From Halocaridina rubra (taxonomy: Eukaryota > Arthropoda > Malacostraca > Decapoda > Atyidae), in the NCBI GenBank assembly GCA_037179515.1, contig JAXCGZ010009443.1:122501-186500 (forward strand): 64,000 nt of DNA. Direction: 5' to 3'. Every line of letters begins with the position of its first letter. Position 1 is the stretch's first letter. The position numbers and the translations under genes were made by a program. This document shows, piece after piece, positions 1-11,840 of this stretch. A model generated the notes under the pieces. It was not told the DNA's origin, ran no database searches, and saw only the letters and a list, made by a program, of their open reading frames with translations.

Positions 1-284
1 TGAACGCGGCCTACACATTACATGCAATGATGTAATAAGTGTCGAATTCTTTCGATAAAAAAAAAACTCGTTACGAAGCATTCCAAAATATTCTGGAATA
101 ATAATAATAATAATAAAATGAAAAGATGTTGGTGTACGTTAGCTGGAATTATTATCTGGAATTGGGCCATCCGTATTGTCTTAGATTCGCATGTTGTCAT
201 TCCCGCCGATATCAGAATAATAAATTGGACGAAATTGTGTCGTAATCCTACAATCGAGAACCATATTGTCATGCAACTGGTCAA

Positions 285-323
<39 letters not shown>

Positions 324-647
324 ATAAAATATAAATTATTTGCCGTTTAAATAAGCAAATAATTTATACATCATGATATGTATATTCAAGACTTAGATAA
401 TATAGATAACCTAAACTAACCTAACCTATTCTGAGATTACCTAACCTGAACTAACAGGACAGCGGTTATTGTTGCGGACACAGAATGCAAACATGAATAT
501 TTATTTTGTTTATTTGAAGTACTTATGAATATTTGAAACCACAAATTAATTTATGTCATGTGCTAAGCGAGCAACTCTTGTCATGGGAATGTGTCCCAAA
601 TTCACAAAAAAACACTTAATTTCAGTGTTTTCTAATATGGTGGGTTT

Positions 648-922
648 TCTGCTATATCTAGCGGATTGAGCAATTATCTAGTGGGATAAAATTATATGAT
701 TAAACCTCTTATATAGTGAGCTGTTAGTTCAGTTTAGGGATAAGAATAGCTTTTCACTAGCAGGTATAATTAGTGACCTACTTATCTTATAGGTTTATAA
801 GTTCATTCTAGTAGGGAAAGATTCTTTCTAGTAGGGAAAGTAGCGGATTTACCCCTTATCTAGTGGATTTAGAAACCCAGCCTGGCGGGACAAAGTTCAG
901 GTCTACTATATCTAGCGGATTT
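648..922. repeat. cluster of short TCTAG-core motifs
   Basis: The motif ctatatctagcggatt occurs near 653 and again near 906. Between them are relatives such as atctagtgggat, two adjacent tctagtagggaaag copies and atctagtggattt. This is a local cluster of one short degenerate motif, perhaps an eroded tandem repeat or MITE interior. No function can be assigned. Confidence 0.4.
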
Positions 923-1194
923 TAAAGTCCAGTGTAGCTGAATTCATAAAAGCTCCATTTGACAACGCTGCTTAAATTACAGTTAATCACTAGTTTTCCC
1001 TTGGTGTTTCCACGGTGAGGACACGAGTTGAATCACATAGTTGTATCATAGCTTTTTCCTTGTGTACGTATTTTCACATTTGGACTAATTTTTATTTAGT
1101 AAAGATTTTATTTTTTCGACAGGAAAAGAAATTATATTTTTCATCTTATTCAAAGTTATTAGGTTAGATAGCTAACCCATATCAAAGCTGGATA

Positions 1195-1254
1195 AAAAAA
1201 AAAGCGCCCGCAAAGTTGCGTTAAAGAAAAAAAACGCGCGCAAAGTTGCGTTAT
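1195..1254 (+). repeat. GC-rich direct repeat, two units
   Basis: Two near-identical units of about 30 bp follow each other. Each is a poly-A run followed by a gcgc-rich core and gcaaagttgcgtta. The GC-rich core stands out from its AT-rich surroundings. Confidence 0.6.
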
Positions 1255-1545
1255 AAGGTAGCATGTAGTATCGGATTCGTTGGCAGTTACGCAGATATTA
1301 CAAAGAATTACAATACTTTCTTAATATATAATGATAATTTCCTAATTCCTCTTGATTTTGTACTAGTGTGTTACATTCATAAAAAAACATAATCGAATAT
1401 TAAAGCAGTTATTTATAAATATATTATATAATTATTAATATATCAGCAATGCAAGGACTTCATTTTTAATCTTACAGACAGAAAAAAAAAACTTAGACAT
1501 GAGCGAGTTTTATACAAATATTTTAAAAGTTATTTTACTGAATGT

Positions 1546-1738
1546 TTCGGTTTTACGTCACGGACCCCCTTTTCTACCAAGGGCTATGACGGTTGCCTTC
1601 TTGCGAAGGACTTGTTTTGGCAGATGTAATCGTTACCCAGAGTGCATGCCCTTGCTAACCTCAGACTGTGACGAGGCGCGAATCCCCGACCTGACGCCTC
1701 AAAGTCGCGGACGCTGTCGCCTGAACCACGGTGACTAC
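1546..1738 (-). mobile_element. tRNA-derived SINE, full length, with 18-bp target duplication
   Basis: On the minus strand the element starts with a tRNA-like head. Its A-box-like part is in the gtagtcaccgtgg region, and a B-box-like segment is followed by a ccgtcac block. It ends in the tail gacgtaaaaccgaa. The 18-bp direct repeat agttattttactgaatgt flanks it at 1528-1545 and 1739-1756, as expected for LINE-mediated insertion. Four other full-length or near-full copies lie in the window. Confidence 0.85.
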
Positions 1739-1872
1739 AGTTATTTTACTGAATGTGGTCAAACAAAAACAATGTTTCACTTCTTTGTCACTCGGATTTT
1801 CTAAGAAATTTAGTCTTCATTACAATGTTCAAACTGCTTTAAGATGTTGGTCTCATATAACACACACAACAA

Positions 1873-2103
1873 TGTCCCAATTTCTTAAACAGTGTAAACC
1901 TAGGATACCATATTGTTAGTTAGCTAGACACACACAAATGGATTTCATAAACGCATCTGACGCTGTTCTGTGTATGGCTAGGATCCCGCAAGGGATCCTA
2001 GCCTTACACAGAACCGCGTCAGATGCGTTTATGAAATCCATTTGTGTGTCTAGCTAACTAACAATATGGTATCCTAGGTTTACACTGTTTAAGAAATCGG
2101 GCC
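1873..2103. mobile_element. palindromic foldback element, copy 1
   Basis: The two halves are almost perfect reverse complements around a centre near 1989 (ggatcc, six bases, ggatcc). The arms are about 110 bp and the ends read toward ggcccgatttcttaaacag. Two other copies lie at 11841 and 26059. No coding capacity is seen. Confidence 0.85.
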
Positions 2104-2280
2104 TAAGTCACCGACTCCTGGTAGTCCACAGGCTTTTCTCGTCTGGTAGACCTTGTTATCTCCGCAGACTCTGAATACTATATATTATTTGGTTTGTGGT
2201 GGATAGTGTCTTTGCGAATTTTAGCGTCGTCAGGGCCATATATACCCATTGGAAATTGGCATGTAAAATAATATATATAC

Positions 2281-2432
<152 letters not shown>

Positions 2433-2436
2433 ATTA

Positions 2437-2572
2437 CCTAATTGTGTTTACGGGAAAGAGCCCAAAGCTCGTATCTTCCCGTCTCCTGATCGGTTCCATT
2501 TTATACTTAGTGATACTTATCATACCTGTCCTTAAAACTATGGATTGAGATAGCATTAACTACCTCCTCGCT
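2437..2572 (-). mobile_element. LINE 3'-end fragment
   Basis: On the minus strand this matches the last part of the non-LTR element also seen at 3120-3270 and 33240-33395. It includes the gaggaggtagttaatgct block, the gagacgggaagatacgagc block and the terminal cacaattaggt. Only the 3' end is present. A second scrap of the terminus occurs near 2580. Confidence 0.7.
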
Positions 2573-2752
2573 GTGTGTGTGATTACCTAATTGTGATTAC
2601 TGTGTGCGTGTATGTGTATAAACAGTAACAAAAACAATATAAACTACCAAATAACTTTTAACCTCTTTTATTTAAACTATAAACAAACAAAAAATAATGT
2701 ATAGTAAAAGAAATTTATAAGTAGATGTTAGACAAAGAGCAAATAATGCTCG

Positions 2753-2756
<4 letters not shown>

Positions 2757-2835
<79 letters not shown>
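2757..2835. repeat. (CA)n microsatellite
   Basis: About 39 uninterrupted CA units, directly followed by a decayed LINE fragment. Confidence 0.98.
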
Positions 2836-3381
<546 letters not shown>

Positions 3382-4098
3382 GAAAATCTTCAGCCTCTTA
3401 TCAAGGTAAAAGAAGCAGTTTACCTTTTCTCTTGCAAAGAAAAGAATTACTTTATTGGATATTAGACAATCAACAGAAATTACAAAAAAAAATGAAAAGA
3501 ATATAGATTCTAATTTCTATAAAATAAAAAAGTAATAGTAATTATCTATCTGTCTATCTATCTACCTTGGCTGTTTCCCCCTTTAATTGGGGGATAGCCG
3601 ACATAAAAAAAAATAGAAAACAATAGATAAGTGAAATTTAAACAACAACAAAAATACCAAAAAGCTTAAACCTTTTTTAACAAGAAACGCGATAAGAGAA
3701 TAAAATAATTAATGATGCTTGTGCCATGTAACCAACCACAATGATGTCACGATTGTCGCCATCTTGGCTTCGTTTCCCGTGGGAAAGACACTTTTACCAT
3801 AGCTTCGAGAGTTCAAGATAAGGGGGGGGGGTTTGAAATAAGAACAATCCCATCCCAGCGAGAGGGGTGTCAGTTGTACAATGATAATGATGCTAGGTTG
3901 ACCATTTCCTCCAAGCCGTTTCTCTGATAGGCATAATTTAGAGCCTACTCTTTGATAGGCATAGCTTTGAGATATCAGGAAAGGGGGAGGGGGTATGAAC
4001 TAAGAACGAAGTCTCTTCAGAGAGACGATGTTGTCTTATCAGATGATATTTATCTTTAGGAGTTGGAGAGGAAAAGGGAAAACATGATGGCTTCGAGT

Positions 4099-4100
<2 letters not shown>
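3382..4100. other. no gene seen
   Basis: No recognisable coding sequence. There is a short run of tctatctatctatc near 3545 and a loose repeat of the phrase ttgataggcata near 3925 and 3955. Confidence 0.6.

Positions 4101-4174
<74 letters not shown>
4101..4174. repeat. (CT)37 microsatellite
   Basis: Uninterrupted CT units. The open frames across it code only for alternating Ser-Leu or Arg-Glu and are not genes. Confidence 0.98.
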
Positions 4175-4177
<3 letters not shown>

Positions 4178-4179
<2 letters not shown>

Positions 4180-4191
4180 ACCAGGACAGGC

Positions 4192-4268
<77 letters not shown>

Positions 4269-4510
4269 CTCCCCTCATCAGGCCTGGGCACGAAGAAAAC
4301 ATAAAGAGAAATAGAGATGGGGAATGTTGTCACTTGTCAGATGTGAAGGGATAATAAGACATGTGTAACGGATATCCAAGAATATTCGGTGTTGATGTAG
4401 GTATAGAGAGAGAATCGTAACTGAAGGAAGACTTTACACTGAACTGTCCAGAACAGACTTATCTAAGTCCACAAGACCCTTCAGCTGTAGTATCTCTTGG
4501 GCCCATTCAG
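4178..4510 (+). mobile_element. dispersed repeat A, copy 1
   Basis: This shares an ordered series of blocks with four other copies in the window: caccaggacaggcc, the block gcctgggcacgaagaaaac, a gatgtgaagggataataag block, an aagaatattcggtgttgatg block, and a 3' part with cttcagctgtagtat. In this copy a (TA)n tract (4196-4264) has grown inside the 5' part. It has no coding capacity, so a SINE or MITE is likely; the class is unknown. Confidence 0.75.
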
Positions 4511-5045
4511 GGTATCACTAATGATGAGGGGTTGGAATAGGACTGTATAGAATTGGAGAAAAGGGCACGGACATGATGTATAAGCAGAGGGTAAAAGAGA
4601 GGACAGACCCTCTTGTTAATTTTGTTAGCAAATTTCTTTAGAAGATTTTTTTCGGGCAATACTGACTAGCGAGCTCCTCATAATGTCTTTTTTTATAATA
4701 TTCGAGGGATAAATAGATGATGTTTACAGTTAGATTAGGATATTATTTTAATGTAGTGCTTATATTTCTGTACACATATCTCATGTACATGCATGTGCAT
4801 TTTTATGTGTGTGTGTGTGTGTGTTATCTTATTGCACAAGATCAAATTCTCAGACTTTACGTCTCTTCTTGGTAAAACAAGATGGATGAGGGACATACAG
4901 TGGGTCAAACAAAAAACAGTCTTCGGTTAGGATAGATTAGAGTATACTTTTAAAATATTGCAAATGTTTTTTTTTTTCTGTAAAAATGTGTTCATTTTCA
5001 TATGTGTCAGTCTCTAAATCACATAACACTTAACATCTCAGACTT
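4511..5045. other. no gene seen
   Basis: AT-rich sequence with a short (GT)n run at 4807-4824. No coding or structural feature recognised. Confidence 0.6.
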
Positions 5046-5254
5046 TGTAGCCTCCGTGGCAAATTGGTAGCATCCGCGACTCTGAGGCGGCAGGTCGAGG
5101 GTTCGCGCCCCGTCACGGACTGAGGTTAGTAAGGGCATACACTCAGGGTAACGATTACATCTGCCAAAACAAGTCCTTCGCAAGAAAGCAACCGTCCTAG
5201 CCCTTAGTTGAAAAGGGAGTTCGTGACGTAAAACCGAAACAAACCAACTTGACT
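5046..5254 (+). mobile_element. tRNA-derived SINE, copy 2
   Basis: The tRNA-like head reads gcctccgtggcaaattggt (A-box-like), and gagggttcgcgcc (B-box-like) follows about 45 bases later. The body has the ccgtcacgg and ctgccaaaacaagtccttcg blocks and ends gacgtaaaaccgaaac. The 10-bp direct repeat tctcagactt flanks it at 5036-5045 and 5255-5264. Confidence 0.85.
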
Positions 5255-5652
5255 TCTCAGACTTGGCATTTCCTTCTCTAACCAATGCTTGTAAAGAGCA
5301 TGGAGTCTGTCTCGCCAGTTGTTTTCTGACCCCTTCTCGAGAAGTCTAAATGCGTTCAATATGGGAAACGAAGGATGTGGCACTGCATACCCCAACTGAG
5401 GTCATGTTGGAAAATAACTTGAAATATGACCTGCTGTATATTAGTATTAATTTAGGACATTACGCTACTTTGTTGGGAGTTCTTGGCAATTACTTTTCAC
5501 AATGATTTTGATTACGGAGACGTGAAGGAATTGATTAAGAAGATATTATTATTATTATTAGTTATTATTATTATTATTATTTCTATCTATCTGTATATAC
5601 AATGACCCCATTTCCATTTGTAAGGGGAAATAATAATAATAATAATAATAAT

Positions 5653-5847
5653 GTTCCGGTTTTACGTCACGGACTCCCTTTTCTACGAAGGGCTAGGACG
5701 GTTGCCTCCTTGCGAAGGACTTGTCTTGGCACATGTAATCGTTACCCTGAGTGCATGCCCTTGCTAACCTCATACCGTGACGGGGCTCGAACCCTCGACC
5801 TGACGCCTCAGAGTCGCGGACGCTACCGCTTGAGCCACGGAGACTAC
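5653..5847 (-). mobile_element. tRNA-derived SINE, copy 3, inside an (AAT)n tract
   Basis: Same family as the copies at 1546 and 5046, in reverse orientation. Both flanks are aataataat runs, so the target site was a microsatellite and the exact target duplication cannot be fixed. Confidence 0.82.
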
Positions 5848-5879
5848 AATAATAATAATTATTATTATTATTATTATTA

Positions 5880-5930
<51 letters not shown>

Positions 5931-5931
5931 A
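5848..5931. repeat. (AAT)n/(ATT)n/(ACT)n trinucleotide tract
   Basis: Three related trinucleotide runs in series, ending with about 17 act units. The frame coding polythreonine here is not a gene. Confidence 0.95.
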
Positions 5932-6260
5932 TTCTTCGTGCCCCGATCGTTTCGTGATTCCCCAGATCGATGACTCCTTGAGCTAGTTGATAAGGCCAAG
6001 GACAAATAGATGATTAATTTCGAAGCTATCTAGACAAGGTTTTTACCACGATAAGACAGATAAGGGCACCCCTAGCTTATGATAAGATTAATTTCGTATA
6101 ATTAGGTCCTGGAGACATTTTGACGAAGTGTCTTGAGATTAGATATTTCAATGTTTGAACAAATATAATAATAATAATAATAATAATAATATTAAAAATA
6201 ATGATAATGCATATACTGTTGGTATTTTTGTTCTCTATGTATTTGTGTATAGATAGATAT

Positions 6261-6438
6261 GTTCCAGTTTTACGTCACGGACTCCCTTTTCTTCCAAGGG
6301 CTAGGACGGTTGCCTTCTTGCGAAGGCAATCGTTACCCAGAGTGCATGCCCCTGCTAACCTCAGACCGTGACGGGGCGCGAACCCTCGACTTGACGCCTC
6401 AAAGTCGGGGACGCTACCGCTTGAGCCACGGTGATTAC
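6261..6438 (-). mobile_element. tRNA-derived SINE, copy 4, with internal deletion
   Basis: Same family, reverse orientation. It lacks about 18 bases of the ctgccaaaacaagtcc block that the other copies carry, giving a deletion subtype. It is flanked by tagatagata-like repeats. Confidence 0.82.
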
Positions 6439-6484
6439 TATAGATATATGTCTATAGATAGATAGATATATTGGTAGTAATTTG

Positions 6485-6832
6485 GGATCAACTGAAGAAT
6501 CTTCCTCCAGACCCTCCCAGGGGGGAGATTCTTCAATTGATCTGAAGTTAGGAGGAGATTCTTCTGTACTGTCTGTCTGTCTGTTTAGGTTTGGTTAGGT
6601 CTTTATTTCGTAATTGAAATTCATTCATCCATCCATATATTCCAAAGTAGATAAACAGACAGATCTTAACCTAACCAAACCTAACCTAACACATCCCTTC
6701 AGCCCTTCTCATCTGAAATGGCAGAACACTCCCCATCTCTAGTTTCTGTCTGAATTTGTCACGCCGGGCACTCGGGGAGGGGGAAGATTCTTCAGTTGGG
6801 TATTCTGAGGGGGGAGATTCTTCAGTTGATCC
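6485..6832. mobile_element. inverted-repeat element (MITE-like)
   Basis: The outer arms ggatcaactgaagaatct (6485-6502) and its exact reverse complement (6815-6832) enclose about 310 bp. Two inner relatives of the same agattcttcagttg motif lie near 6525 and 6785. The middle holds a matched pair of taggtttggttagg and cctaaccaaacct sequences. No open frame is present. Confidence 0.65.
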
Positions 6833-7149
6833 ATAATTTGAGAAAAAAAGTGGATGGGTTAGCACTGAATGAAATTTTGTAGCCAGAGAATGGTGTGAGT
6901 GGGTCCAGTGGTTAGGTTAAAGTTTATGACTATCCCTCGCCGGTTATATTTTCGAATATAATATTTTAGAGAGTATGATTAATTGAAAATGAAACTATCC
7001 TATCTTTGAGATTCATATACTATTCTATCTCTGAGATTTGTGTACTATATCTATCTATCTTTCTGTCTATCTATTTATATATCTGTATCTGTATTTATCT
7101 TTCTGTCTGTCTATACTTATCTATTTAGTAGTAGTAGGTTGGCTCATGG

Positions 7150-7435
7150 TACCAGCTACCCGTTGCGATACTACAGCTGAAGGTTTTTTGAACTTAAATA
7201 GGTCTGTCCAGGACAGTTCAATGTTAAGTCCTCCATCAGTTACGGTTTTTTTTTTCTATGCCTACATCTACACTGAATATTCTTGGATATTCATTACACA
7301 TTATTATTATCCCTTCACATCTGACAAGTAAGTACACTCTCCATCTCTGTTTCTCTTTACTTTATGTATTCTTCGTGCCCAGGCCCGATGAGGGCTGTTT
7401 TATTTTATTATTTTTTTGCTCGTCCTGGTGTCACA
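7150..7435 (-). mobile_element. dispersed repeat A, copy 2
   Basis: Reverse-complement copy of the repeat at 4178. It shows the gatactacagctgaagg end, the gaatattcttggatattc palindrome, the cttcacatctgacaagt block, the cttcgtgcccaggcccgatg block and the terminal cgtcctggtgtca. Confidence 0.75.
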
Positions 7436-7484
7436 ATCATAAAAAAAAATCTATCTATATACCTCCATATAGAAAGATCATAAT

Positions 7485-7605
7485 CCCCGTTATAAGAGGT
7501 ATGGCCGAGTCAAAGGAAAGCTTTGACTCTGCAGGAGGTGGATGCGAAAAGGAGTTATTCCCAGTCCCTTCGTTCCGCCCCATTTATTCGAATTTAATAA
7601 ATATA
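7485..7605 (+). mobile_element. dispersed repeat B, partial copy
   Basis: The phrase gtatggccgagtcaaagg followed by cttttgactctgcagg-like sequence and a cccagtccc...ccgccccattta block matches the longer copy at 9590-9780. The copy is incomplete at its 3' end. Confidence 0.6.
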
Positions 7606-8171
7606 TGAGCATTTTCCATCCCCACCCCAGAAAACGGGAAGGAGAAATTCATATTGAGATTGTAAGCGAACTACAGGAGGTAGAGGATACTCACCATCCC
7701 ACTTGGATAGTACCCACCCATCTCCAAGCAAGAATAAAATGCAAAGGATGGTTAATCGAGACTGGCTAGCTTAAAACAAGTGACTTGAGAGGCAGAGTTG
7801 TGATAATTCTTTAAAGTTGAATTTAACCCATTTTATCATCTGTATAAATTATTTAAATACATTACGCTCTTGAACAGAATTCGAACCCATAGCACACTGA
7901 TAATCCTCAAGTGTATTTAGGGAGTTGCAAGACTAGGCTGAGTAGTCGGTAACTAGCTTACGTTGATGCAGTGTCAGTATACTTACCTGGCACAGGGGAC
8001 ACCGTAATCGCGCTTGTAGGGTCGAATTGACAGTAAAAGTTTGTGCGTTTGTGTGTGTGTGTTATACCAGTTAGTCATTATCGCGGCTTTGTTCGTTTCC
8101 GTTCTCACCCGTGTCATTTTGTTGTCAGTACAGTTACTTGAACATATGAAGCTGCTTAACGAGTCCTGTTA

Positions 8172-8331
<160 letters not shown>

Positions 8332-8743
8332 AGGTATCTGGTAATGCTAATGATAGGAATAAAATAACAGAAAACTCAATACTTGACAAAATAAAGTTGC
8401 TTTCTCTCCTATACCTGAAATGTGCGCAAATTTTTAGTGTCGGAAGAAAAGTGAACACATATGTACACGCACTAACGCATACTAATTTTTTACTAATCAG
8501 TGAGCCCAACCTATATGTGATGCACGAAACACGCATTTCCTTCGGGAAGTGACGCAGGTGTTATAACCTAAAAGTTATGGAGTCAAAATTAGTGAAGCTT
8601 CTTCTTCTTCTTCTTCTTCTTCTAAGTGGGAGTGATTGCAGAACACAATTTTTCCCTTAAATGAAGCTTCATATTGTTAAAGATTCGGATCAGGTAAAGA
8701 TTGGCGACCCCCAGAACAATCAGTAACCCCGTAAATTATTCAT

Positions 8744-8830
8744 TTAGGTTAGGTTAGTCAAATGTGGTTAAGTTTGTATCTATTATGTGTGGCATTGACC
8801 TAACCTAACCCAACTTAACCTATCCTGACC
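8744..8830. repeat. TTAGG-like inverted pair
   Basis: ttaggttaggttag near 8746 is followed about 50 bases later by its inverse, gacctaacctaaccc. The unit resembles the arthropod telomere repeat TTAGG, but the run is too short to be telomeric. Confidence 0.5.
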
Positions 8831-8837
8831 CAGCAAC

Positions 8838-9030
8838 TCTTTCTATGCCTACAGCTACACTGAATATTCTTGGATATTCATTACACATCTTTTGTTATCC
8901 CATCACATCTGACAAGTCATTACACTCTCCATCTCTGTTTCTCTTTACTTTATGTACTCTACATGCCCAGACCGATGAGAACTGTTTTATTTTATTATTT
9001 TTTTGGCCCGTCCTGGCGTCTCAATCATTA
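8838..9030 (-). mobile_element. dispersed repeat A, copy 3, 5' part only
   Basis: Reverse-orientation copy containing the gaatattcttggatattc palindrome, cacatctgacaagtcatt, and the gcccagaccgatgag and cgtcctggcgtc blocks. It ends in a 20-base A run. Confidence 0.72.
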
Positions 9031-9227
9031 AAAAAAAAAAAAAAAAAAAAGGTTATTTAATGTTCTGGAGGTCGCAACTTCTTACCTGATCCAAATATTT
9101 TCTTCCACATTGATCCGAGATATCTCTTGATATAGGATGGAGATTTATCGAAGCTTTGCTGCGTCATGTCTTTTGTTACTTTTGCGGCTCCCCTGCTTCG
9201 CTCCTCGGAATATGGCTTTTTTTTTTT

Positions 9228-9500
9228 CCCCAACCAGAACGGGCCAAAAAAAAAAAATTCTACCCTTATTGGGCCTGGGCACGAAGAAAACAGAGAGAGA
9301 AACAGAGATGGGGGGTGTATAGTGACTTGTCAGATGTGAAGGGATAATAAGACATGTGTAACGAATATAAAAAAATATTCGGTGTTGATGTAGGCATAGA
9401 CAGAGAACCGTAACTAAAGGAAGACTTAACATCGAACTGTTCTGGACAGTCTTAAGTCCACATGACCCTTCAGCTGTAGTATTGCAACATATACAATGGC
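9228..9500 (+). mobile_element. dispersed repeat A, copy 4
   Basis: Forward copy with aaccagaacgggcc, gcctgggcacgaagaaaac, gatgtgaagggataataag, aaaatattcggtgttgatg and cttcagctgtagtattgcaac in the same order as the copy at 4178. Confidence 0.75.
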
Positions 9501-9589
9501 CACAATTCCTCATGTCATGGGATGGCCGAGTCAAATCACACTGACCAAAAGCCAATACTACCTGACCACTCCTTAAGTCTATATAAGTC

Positions 9590-9780
9590 ATATTTCCCCT
9601 TATAAGGGGGGTGGCTGAGTCAGATCAGTATACCATGACTCTTTGCAGGAAGAATATGCAGAGGAGGGGATTCCCAGTCCCCTCACTCCGCCCCATGTAG
9701 TCGACTTTTACGACACGCAAGGGAACACGGAGGAAGTATTCTTGACCCCCCTCCCTCAGGGCCTAATGGGGTATATACTT
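9590..9780 (+). mobile_element. dispersed repeat B, longest copy
   Basis: It contains ccttataaggggggtggc, gagtcagatc, gactctttgcagg, cccagtcccctcactccgcc, tagtcgacttttacgacacg and gaagtattcttgaccccc. The last two blocks resemble the conserved core I associate with several metazoan SINE families; that link is from memory and needs a library search. Partial copies lie at 7485, 9938 and 21170. Confidence 0.6.
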
Positions 9781-9937
9781 ATATACATTCATGTATTAAC
9801 TGGTGTTATTTATTTTATTCATATATGTGTATTTGTAGTTATTTATATTTGCTCAATTGTGTTGATTAACGTGTCTATTCATTTATTTTTTTCTTTTACA
9901 GGTATTCGTTTTTGTATTTAATTATTCACTTTAGTTA

Positions 9938-9990
9938 TCCTCTTAAGAGGAGTGGCCGAGTCAAAGCAACTCTCCTTTAGGGGAATTTCC
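9938..9990 (+). mobile_element. dispersed repeat B, short fragment
   Basis: Only the first block is present: cctcttaagaggagtggcc followed by gagtcaaagc. Confidence 0.5.
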
Positions 9991-10091
9991 ACGTTTTTTA
10001 CTCATAGTAGTGTATTCATTTATACATTTTTTACGTATTTATTTTTATATTTAATTTTATTTGTGTATATTATTCTATTTATGTATGTTTT

Positions 10092-10098
<7 letters not shown>

Positions 10099-10180
<82 letters not shown>
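10099..10180. repeat. (TA)41 microsatellite
   Basis: Uninterrupted TA units. Confidence 0.98.
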
Positions 10181-10184
<4 letters not shown>

Positions 10185-10692
10185 GCATTTTATTTTGTCC
10201 TTTCTGAGGCCACACATGGGTTAGTGGGATAGGTCTGTTTTTCCTGCTAATTCTAGCATTTTTCTGGAAGAGATTTTACTCTTGATTCATGAAAAATAAA
10301 ATAAAAAGAAGTTATTAATAATAATGTCTTCGGTTTAAGTGTAGATAATTTATTCCAGTATACATTAGCAAAGATATTCTTGTCCGGTGTGTTATACATA
10401 CAAACTTACTTTCATACATACTTGCAGACCTACATACTTAGGCAAATATATATAGACACCGCTTTTAACAAACACAGGATATAACCAATTTAGGAAACGG
10501 AAATATTCCCATTGTAAAATTACCTTGTAAAAGAGTTATTAATATTCCGGTTTGCCTACAGGGATGATTTAAGTGGTACCGCAGTTACGCCATGTAAATA
10601 CGTATATAATTACTGGAGAATATTCATTAGATAAATAATGAAAACAATTAGCAACCTTGCCATGCACTTCTGCTTGAGTAAGGTCATGAAAT
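10181..10692. other. no gene seen
   Basis: AT-rich sequence without recognisable coding or repeat structure. Confidence 0.6.
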
Positions 10693-10704
10693 TATATATA
10701 TATA

Positions 10705-10777
<73 letters not shown>
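10693..10777. repeat. (TA)n microsatellite with one phase break
   Basis: TA units with a single doubled T near 10711, followed by a gagagaga scrap. Confidence 0.97.
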
Positions 10778-10779
<2 letters not shown>

Positions 10780-11362
10780 AGAGAGAGAGATGTCAATGAA
10801 TTTTTTTATTCCAAGTGCAAACAAATTTCCTTAATATTCAGCTTTTATTTACATAAAAGAAAACAGAAAATGTAGCAGAAAAAACGATAAATCTATAATT
10901 TAAGATAATGTGGCAAGGAGCATTCTTAAATAAGTAAATGTAATTTTAATACTCTAAAAGTTCTCAAATTTATCCAATGTATTAATTAGGTGGATTTAAT
11001 CTGCTTAAATTAATACAGAGAAACTGGAAAATTGATTTTTGATCGTGATACAACTTCGAAAATAAAATTAACTCTCCTTAAAAGGCAGTATGTGGCAAGA
11101 ATCAAGCTGCTGCCTGGATTTTAAAGTAATTACCCCAACTTAAGGTATTTTCGTCTAGTCTGAAAGAACGTTCTGGTAACAGTATTTTGACAAATTCGTT
11201 TTTACTTTTTTATTACTAGTGATAAAATGATTTATAGGAAAGGAATTTATTAGCTAAGTTTTTATTATTTGATGTCATGGTGGTACTAAGGAAGAGCATT
11301 TTGAGGTAAATTTGAAGTTTCTCAGGTCATAAAATTGTTTCAGTCGAAGAATATATATAATT

Positions 11363-11368
<6 letters not shown>
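10778..11368. other. no gene seen
   Basis: AT-rich sequence, nothing recognised. Confidence 0.6.

Positions 11369-11427
<59 letters not shown>
11369..11427. repeat. (AT)n microsatellite
   Basis: About 29 AT units. Confidence 0.97.
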
Positions 11428-11432
<5 letters not shown>

Positions 11433-11469
11433 ATGTCGTTCTCAGATTAAGATTACTAACCGATACAAA

Positions 11470-11640
11470 TCCTCGATTGAGTCTACCGTGGGACGTTAGA
11501 TAGGGCATCCAGCCTTAATTCCCTATCCACACTCTGCGTCTATCCCCAAATTAGATACTGATATTGACACAAAACGAGCATCATTTGCCTAATTGTGCTT
11601 ACAGAAAAGAGCTCTGGGATCGTAACTTTCTCTCTCTCTC
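11470..11640. mobile_element. SINE tail fragment and LINE terminus fragment
   Basis: A tail piece reading gatagggcatccagcctta matches the SINE family seen at 15385 and 15585. It is followed by a minus-strand LINE terminus (cctaattgtgcttacagaaaag) like the one at 2437. A (CT)n run closes the block. Confidence 0.55.
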
Positions 11641-11840
11641 TCTTTGCAATTTTATTTGGTTTTATTTCCTTTATAAATACCAAAATATATAATATTTAAT
11701 AACGAGGATGCAGATATACATTCACCTGAGAAACATGTTGTACTAATGCCGTTTTTTGTTTGTTCGTATGTGTGTATGATTAAGTACAATTCTCATAATG
11801 ATTTCTTTATGACAGTCGTATATGGAATGGACTAGTCTAT

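Larger units (their letters stand above)
1..1527. other. intergenic, no gene seen
   Basis: No open frame here resembles a protein I know. The stretch holds short (AAT)n runs near 100-116 and 285-324, a few TTAGG-like pieces near 410-445, and two small repeat structures listed separately. Confidence 0.6.

Noticed and set aside
5046..5120. Possible tRNA gene
   Set aside because: A-box-like and B-box-like parts are present, but there is no proper acceptor-stem pairing, and the same sequence with the same 3' body recurs with target duplications, so it is a SINE head.
8744..8830. Interstitial telomere
   Set aside because: Only two or three TTAGG-like units in each direction, too few to separate from chance in this composition.
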